A stretch of 9,463 nt of DNA from Acidimicrobiia bacterium (GTDB lineage Bacteria > Actinomycetota > Acidimicrobiia > Acidimicrobiales > AC-14): the NCBI GenBank assembly GCA_019244985.1, contig JAFASB010000156.1, positions 1 to 9,463 of the forward strand, written 5' to 3'. The notes below the pieces were generated by a model. It worked only from the letters and a program-made list of their open reading frames with translations, had not been told where the DNA came from and searched no databases. Of the stretch, positions 1-3,405 are shown one piece after another. The position numbers were made by a program, and so were the translations under genes. Positions within the stretch are counted from its first letter, which is position 1, and every line of letters begins with the position of its first letter.

Positions 1-2
1 CG

Positions 3-428
3 GGCCGCGATGGTCTCAAGCTGGCAGACAAGTGGGAGGACGCGCCGACCTCGTACCTCGGCCTCCAGGTCGCCGGCTTCCCGAACATGTTCACCATCTC
101 GGGACCGGGTTGCCCCGGCGTGCTCGCCAACATGCCGACGGCGATCGAGCACCACGTCGGGTGGATCGCTGACTGCATCGCCTACCTGCGGGCCAACGGC
201 TTCACGCGCATCGAGGCGAGTGACGATGCCGAGAACGCCTGGGTCGAGCACGTACGCGAGGTCGCCGAGCGCACGCTCTACCCCCTCGCCGACTCGTGGT
301 ACCTGGGCGCCAACATCCCCGGCAAGAAGCGGGTGTTCATGCCCTACGTCGGTGGCTTTCTCCCCTACACCGAGCGCTGCCAGAAGGTCGCCGACCGCGG
401 CTACGAGGGATTCACGCTCACGACGTGA
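3..428 (+). CDS. Baeyer-Villiger-type flavin monooxygenase, C-terminal fragment
   Basis: Only the last 141 codons are in the window; the frame is open from base 3 and the start lies upstream. The peptide begins GRDGLKLADKWEDAP and continues with LGLQVAGFPNMF and then SGPGCPGVLANMPTAIEHH. It later has SWYLGANIPGKKRVFMPYVGG. These segments are typical of the C-terminal part of Baeyer-Villiger monooxygenases such as cyclohexanone, steroid or phenylacetone monooxygenase. That family uses FAD and NADPH to insert one oxygen atom of O2 next to a ketone, giving an ester or lactone. The two Rossmann dinucleotide-binding motifs are outside the window, so the class rests on the C-terminal signature alone. 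The stop codon overlaps the start of the next gene (GTGA, 425-428), which suggests co-translation. The family call is firm; the substrate cannot be read from this fragment. Confidence 0.9.
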   Translation, partial: GRDGLKLADKWEDAPTSYLGLQVAGFPNMFTISGPGCPGVLANMPTAIEHHVGWIADCIAYLRANGFTRIEASDDAENAWVEHVREVAERTLYPLADSWYLGANIPGKKRVFMPYVGGFLPYTERCQKVADRGYEGFTLTT

Positions 429-1186
429 TCGCCCCGTGGCCGGCGATCGCCGGCGCTGGAATCGGCATCGGGTTCCTCTACGGCGCGTTCGGCGTCGGCG
501 GATCCTCCGTCGCGACGCCGGTGCTGTCGCTGCTCGGAGCCCCCGGACTCATCGCCGTCGCCTCTCCCCTGCCGGCGACGATCCCCGCCGCGCTCGTGGG
601 CGCCTATCCCTACGTCCGGGCCGAAGAGGCTCGACCGCGCGCCGCGGGATGGTCGATCCTCGGCGGGGTGCCGGGCACCATCGCGGGTGCGCTTCTCGCG
701 AAGGCCGTCGGGGGGTCCGCCCTGCTCGTCGCCTCGGGCCTCGTGTTGTGCATCGTCGGCGTGCGCGTCGTCCGTCCGATCAGCGACGCCTCGCGCACGC
801 GCGGCACGACGCGTCGGCAGAACCGTCCGCTGCTCGTCGCCGCCGCAGCAGGGGTCGGGGTGTTCACGGGACTCCTCGCCAACGGCGGCGGGTTTCTGTT
901 GATGCCGCTGTACCTGTTGGTGTTCGGGCTGCGCATGCGCCAGGCCGTCGGCACCAGCCTCGTGGTGATCTCCGTGCTGGCCATCCCCACCCTGATCACC
1001 CACTGGGCGCTCGGCCACATCGACTGGGCCCTCGCGGGGCAGTTCGCGGCTGGGGCGGTCCCCGGCGCTCTCGTCGGTAGTCGTCTGGCCCACCGCATCG
1101 AGGGCCCGAAGGTGCGGCGAGCCTTCGGCTGGTTCCTCATCGCCTTCGGCGTCGGTTTCACCGTGTACCGACTCGTCGTGGCCTGA
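425..1186 (+). CDS. TauE/SafE (DUF81) family membrane exporter
   Basis: This 253-residue polytopic membrane protein belongs to the TauE/SafE family, often annotated as sulfite or sulfonate exporters. The two related halves each carry the family's glycine-rich motif: GFLYGAFGVGGSSVATPVL near residues 17-35, and TGLLANGGGFLLMPLYLL at 148-165 followed by AVGTSL at 174-179. A basic cytoplasmic loop with many Arg residues lies around 117-134 between the halves. I chose the GTG at 425 because it overlaps the TGA of the monooxygenase gene and places the first membrane helix at the N-terminus. The in-frame ATG at 296 would add 43 hydrophilic residues read from inside the monooxygenase gene. No good Shine-Dalgarno sequence precedes the GTG, so translation probably depends on coupling. 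Substrate is unknown; sulfur anions or small organic acids are possible from the family. Confidence 0.88.
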   Translation: MIAPWPAIAGAGIGIGFLYGAFGVGGSSVATPVLSLLGAPGLIAVASPLPATIPAALVGAYPYVRAEEARPRAAGWSILGGVPGTIAGALLAKAVGGSALLVASGLVLCIVGVRVVRPISDASRTRGTTRRQNRPLLVAAAAGVGVFTGLLANGGGFLLMPLYLLVFGLRMRQAVGTSLVVISVLAIPTLITHWALGHIDWALAGQFAAGAVPGALVGSRLAHRIEGPKVRRAFGWFLIAFGVGFTVYRLVVA

Positions 1187-1323
1187 GCGGCGCCACCGGC
1201 TCACAGCGGCGACCTGCATTTCTGCGGGAGATCCAAGGGAGCTCGGATCGGGATCGGATGCCCGAGGGCGATCGTGTCTACAGCCCGCACAGTTCGGGTC
1301 CAACGAGACAAAGGAAGCCCCCC
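1187..1323. other. Intergenic region upstream of the exported PepSY-like gene
   Basis: This 137-bp gap separates the TauE-type gene from the exported protein. It must carry either the latter's promoter or its leader, but no convincing -35/-10 pair is visible. It holds 2.5 tandem copies of GGATCG at 1245-1259 and the AAGGA ribosome-binding site at 1311-1315. No clear terminator hairpin follows the TauE-type gene. Confidence 0.4.
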
Positions 1324-1812
1324 ATGAATCCGTTTCGCAAGGCCGCTGCCGGCGGCGCCATCATGGCCGCCGCCGTCGCCGGCGGTGCGCTCGGCGCCAA
1401 TCTGCTGGGCACGGCCAACGCCCAGACGAGCACCACGACGGCTCCGTCGTCGTCTTCGACCCAGCAGCAACAGCGGCAGCCCTCGTTCCCCGCCCACGGC
1501 TCTGCCGAGCACGAGTCACAGGAGAAGGCCGTCACGGGTGACGCCGCCTCCAAGGCCCAGGCCGCGGCCGTGAAGAGCGTCGGCAGCGGGACCGCCGGCG
1601 ACGTGACCACTGACTTCACCGGCAACGGCTACGAGGTCACGGTGACGAAGTCCGACGGCACCCAGACCGAGGTGCACCTCGACAGCAACTTCAACGTCAT
1701 GCAGCACGGCGGTCCGGGCGGTCCGGGTGGCCCCGGTGGCGTTCCGGGTGGCGGTCCGGGTGGTCTCGGCGCCCCCGGCGGGCAGTCGTCTTCGTCCACA
1801 ACCACCAACTGA
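1324..1812 (+). CDS. Small exported protein with PepSY-like domain and Gly/Pro-rich tail
   Basis: The protein has 162 residues. Residues 1-33 form a signal peptide: a short basic start (MNPFRK), a hydrophobic Ala/Gly/Val core, and a likely cleavage after ANA at 31-33. Residues 34-66 are a low-complexity Ser/Thr/Gln linker. Residues about 70-126 look like a PepSY domain: a Lys/Ala-rich helix (SKAQAAAVKSVGSG) followed by two strands (GYEVTVTKSDG and EVHLDSNFNVM). Residues 129-153 are a Gly/Pro-rich tract, and the end is SSSSTTTN. PepSY domains are found in secreted or cell-surface proteins and in peptidase propeptides, where they can act as inhibitors; a function here cannot be assigned. The ATG at 1324 is preferred over an in-frame ATG at 1258 because AAGGA lies 8 nt upstream and the signal peptide starts there. 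The gene stands alone on this strand. Confidence 0.85.
   Translation: MNPFRKAAAGGAIMAAAVAGGALGANLLGTANAQTSTTTAPSSSSTQQQQRQPSFPAHGSAEHESQEKAVTGDAASKAQAAAVKSVGSGTAGDVTTDFTGNGYEVTVTKSDGTQTEVHLDSNFNVMQHGGPGGPGGPGGVPGGGPGGLGAPGGQSSSSTTTN
1708..1782 (+). repeat. In-frame Gly/Pro-rich repeat tract
   Basis: The DNA repeats variants of GGTCCGGGCGG and GGTGGCCCC. It encodes residues 129-153 of the exported protein as three perfect GGP units followed by degenerate GGV, PGG, GPGG and LGAPGG units. It resembles short collagen-like or glycine-rich linkers but is too irregular for a true Gly-X-Y triple helix. Such a tract could change length by replication slippage. Confidence 0.75.
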
Positions 1813-1832
1813 CCACAGCCAGCCACATGCAC

Positions 1833-1881
1833 GTTCTGGCGGTCGTGGGTACCGCTCTACGCCGCCCACGACCGCCAGAAC
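1833..1881. terminator. Strong hairpin between convergent genes, likely bidirectional terminator
   Basis: The arms at 1833-1849 (GTTCTGGCGGTCGTGGG) and 1865-1881 are perfectly complementary over 17 bp, with a 15-nt loop. The hairpin begins 20 bp after the stop codon of the exported PepSY-like gene. It ends 30 bp before the stop codon of the DinB-like gene on the other strand, so it can serve transcripts from both sides. There is no T-tract on either side, so it is not a textbook intrinsic terminator; it may act as a U-less terminator or RNA stabiliser. Confidence 0.6.
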
Positions 1882-1911
1882 CGAGTGGCGCCCTTTGGGT
1901 CGACCGACCGG

Positions 1912-2466
1912 CTACGGGGTGCGGCCGATGAAGGCGAGGAGCTTGGTCTGCACGTCCGCATCGTCGGGCACGTCGACGCGCGGTCCGTACTGCCCGCTCT
2001 GGCGCAGGATCTCGTCCATCGGCAGCATGCCCTCGAGCATGGCGGCGCACTTGTCCGGGTCGAGCGTCTCATCCTGACCCGTCGCTCGGGCCAGATCCCA
2101 GCGATGCAGGAACACGTCGCCCGTGTAGATCATGTCGGTCGCCTGGGCGAGTGACATCCGGCCGATGTGCGGAAGGTCGTGCACACGGTCGGCGGTCTCG
2201 GGATCGTCGAGCAGGGCCTGCACGGCGTCGGTCTGGTTGCGCCAGGCACCGACGGGATCATCGTCGACCGAAGGGCCGGCGGGGAGGGTGATCCCCGCCC
2301 CTCCGCTGAGGAACGCGGGAAACCACTCGACGAGATGACGCACGACGTCGCGGGCGACCCACCCCTCCACCGGCGCAGGCCGGTCCCATGCGTCCGGGGC
2401 CACCCCTTCGACGGTGGCGGTGAACGCGCCGGCGATGCGCTGGTGCTCGTCAGCCGGGCCACTCAT
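1912..2466 (-). CDS. DinB/TIGR03086-like protein (mycothiol-dependent maleylpyruvate isomerase-type fold)
   Basis: The 184-residue protein is soluble, with no signal peptide. It starts with a DinB-type helical bundle: DEHQRIAGAF near 6-15, WDRPAPVEGWVARDVVRHLVEW at 27-48, and YTGDVFLHRWDLARATGQD at 114-132. His44, His121 and nearby Asp117 sit where this superfamily binds its divalent metal. Members of this actinobacterial group are often annotated TIGR03086 and resemble mycothiol-dependent maleylpyruvate isomerase; some are thought to act as thiol transferases, but most are uncharacterised. The C-terminal part (133-184) is short. The ATG at 2466 overlaps the upstream TGA (ATGA, 2463-2466), with GGAG 5 nt upstream; a longer open frame to 2619 only reads through the upstream gene. 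It is the last gene of the ArsR operon, so it is probably under the same repressor. The fold is fairly clear; the reaction is not known. Confidence 0.8.
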   Translation of the reverse strand: MSGPADEHQRIAGAFTATVEGVAPDAWDRPAPVEGWVARDVVRHLVEWFPAFLSGGAGITLPAGPSVDDDPVGAWRNQTDAVQALLDDPETADRVHDLPHIGRMSLAQATDMIYTGDVFLHRWDLARATGQDETLDPDKCAAMLEGMLPMDEILRQSGQYGPRVDVPDDADVQTKLLAFIGRTP

Positions 2467-2951
2467 CGGAGCTCCGCGAGGAGCGCGTCGAGCTTGGCGT
2501 AACCCTCGTCGACGCCGGTCTCCATGCCCGAGGCGAGCCACTGGTCCCGACCCTCGAAGCTGTCCACCAGCGACTGCGCGCGCAGCCGCGTGCGACCGTC
2601 GCCGAGGTCCTCGAACCACAGCGTCTCGAGGGCGACGCCCTCGGGCTGGCCGTCAAACGTGAAGGTCTGCACGATGCGATCGTCGGCGACCTCGTGGAAA
2701 CAGCCGTGGAAGCCGAACTCAACGCCGTCGCGTCGCGCGACGTACCGCCACCGGCCGCCGGTCGTGGCGTCCCAGTCGAGGATCTCGGTCTGCAAGTTGT
2801 TGGGCCCGACCCAGCGGGCGAACAACTCGGGGTCGGTGTGAGCCCGCATCAGTTCGGCCGGAGTGGCGTCGAAGTCTCGGGTCATGCGGATGATCGGCAG
2901 GGTGGGGTCGGCCTCGATCGAGACCGTGTAGCGGTAGCTGGTGGTGGTCAT
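2463..2951 (-). CDS. SRPBCC / AHSA1-type domain protein
   Basis: The 162-residue cytoplasmic protein is a single SRPBCC fold of the AHSA1 (activator of Hsp90 ATPase homologue) type. Diagnostic segments are the start of the fold IIRMTRDFDATPAELMRAHTDPELFARWVGP (20-50), TTGGRWRYVARRDG (63-76), FHGCFHEVADDRIVQTFTF (81-99) and ETLWFEDLGDGRTRLRAQ (109-126). It ends with a helix, EGYAKLDALLAELR. Proteins of this type bind hydrophobic small ligands in a deep cavity, and they are very often encoded next to an ArsR regulator in Actinobacteria; their ligands are mostly unknown. The ATG at 2951 overlaps the arsR stop (ATGA, 2948-2951) and has GGAG about 8 nt upstream inside arsR. A longer frame up to 3107 is only the antiparallel reading of arsR codons and gives an Arg/Pro-rich non-family N-terminus, so it was not used. 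Confidence 0.9.
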   Translation of the reverse strand: MTTTSYRYTVSIEADPTLPIIRMTRDFDATPAELMRAHTDPELFARWVGPNNLQTEILDWDATTGGRWRYVARRDGVEFGFHGCFHEVADDRIVQTFTFDGQPEGVALETLWFEDLGDGRTRLRAQSLVDSFEGRDQWLASGMETGVDEGYAKLDALLAELR

Positions 2952-3313
2952 GACGCTGCTCCGTGTTCGCGATGGTGGTCGGTAGGTCGTTCGTCGCGCA
3001 TCTCGGCGAGGACGGCATCGAGACGTGCGTAGCGCTCCTCGGCCTGTTGGCGGTATCGCTCGATCCACTTGGTCATCAGGTCGAAGACCTCCGCCTCGAG
3101 GTGGCACGGCCGGCGCTGGGCGTCCTTGTGCTGGCTCACGAGGCCAGCGTCACTGAGGACCTTGATGTGCTTGGACACCGCCTGAACCGAGACCTCGTAC
3201 GGATCAGCCAGCTCCCCCACGGTGGCGTCGCCCGCGGCGAGCCGGGCCACCATGTCGCGTCTCGTCGGATCGGCGAGGGCGGCGAAGATTCGGGACAGCT
3301 GGTCGCCGGCCAC
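2948..3313 (-). CDS. ArsR-family winged-helix transcriptional regulator
   Basis: The protein has 121 residues when read from the GTG at 3313. It opens with LSRIFAALADPTRRDMVARL (about 6-25), the usual ArsR helix 1-2 sequence. The helix-turn-helix follows: TVGELADPYEVSVQAVSKHIKVLSDAGLV (31-59), with VSVQAVSKHIKVL as recognition helix. The wing is SQHKDAQRRPCHLEAE (60-75). There is no ELCVCDL-type metal site, so a metal sensor is unlikely; it fits the subgroup paired with SRPBCC proteins. The start was set at GTG because AAGGAG lies 6 nt upstream (3320-3325). The alternative TTG at 3331 would add six residues and has no ribosome-binding site, because its region is an operator half-site. It is the first gene of a three-gene operon and probably represses its own promoter through palindromes at 3321-3350 and 3367-3392. 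Confidence 0.92.
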   Translation of the reverse strand: MAGDQLSRIFAALADPTRRDMVARLAAGDATVGELADPYEVSVQAVSKHIKVLSDAGLVSQHKDAQRRPCHLEAEVFDLMTKWIERYRQQAEERYARLDAVLAEMRDERPTDHHREHGAAS

Positions 3314-3319
3314 GACGGT

Positions 3320-3325
3320 CTCCTT
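3320..3325 (-). promoter_or_regulatory. Ribosome-binding site of the arsR-type gene
   Basis: AAGGAG on the minus strand, 6 nt before the GTG at 3313. This near-perfect Shine-Dalgarno sequence decides the start codon. Five of its six bases (AAGGA) also form the downstream end of palindrome O1. Confidence 0.85.
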
Positions 3326-3350
3326 GTTCAACTAATTGGTTGAACAAGGA
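3321..3350. promoter_or_regulatory. Operator-like palindrome O1 at the arsR start region
   Basis: Perfect 12-bp arms, TCCTTGTTCAAC (3321-3332) and its complement (3339-3350), flank a 6-bp centre TAATTG. The core CAACTAATTGGTTG matches the core of O2 at 12 of 14 positions. It covers the expected transcription start (about 3340) and touches the -10 box, a position suited to repression by the ArsR-type dimer encoded just downstream. Binding by that protein is an inference. Confidence 0.8.
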
Positions 3351-3375
3351 TATGACGAAAGCCCGTCGTTGTCAA
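3347..3375 (-). promoter_or_regulatory. Promoter of the arsR operon
   Basis: On the minus strand a perfect TTGACA (-35, 3370-3375) is followed after exactly 17 bp by TATCCT (-10, 3347-3352; four of six consensus bases). The start of transcription should be close to 3340, giving a leader of about 27 nt before the GTG. The -35 box lies inside palindrome O2, and palindrome O1 overlaps the -10 and start point. Confidence 0.75.
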
Positions 3376-3392
3376 CCAGTTGGTTGACAACG
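3367..3392. promoter_or_regulatory. Operator-like palindrome O2 over the -35 box
   Basis: Arms CGTTGTCAACCA (3367-3378) and its complement (3381-3392) pair over 12 bp around a 2-bp centre. It contains TTGACA in both orientations. Its centre (3379.5) is 44 bp, about four helical turns, from that of O1 (3335.5), so two bound dimers would lie on nearly the same DNA face. It begins 14 bp beyond the stop codon of the upstream beta-helix gene. Confidence 0.8.
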
Positions 3393-3405
3393 GCATGACA
3401 ACGGT

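Noticed and set aside
1245..1259. Tandem GGATCG repeat upstream of the exported protein
   Set aside because: Only 2.5 short copies with no link to a promoter or known site; probably chance.
401..1303. A 300-codon open frame on the minus strand
   Set aside because: It is antisense to the TauE-type gene. The product is a charged Arg/Asp/Gly-rich string, whereas the plus strand encodes clear membrane helices and family motifs.
1708..1782. Possible CRISPR-like or tandem repeat array
   Set aside because: The repeat is short, in frame, without spacers, and simply encodes the Gly/Pro tail.
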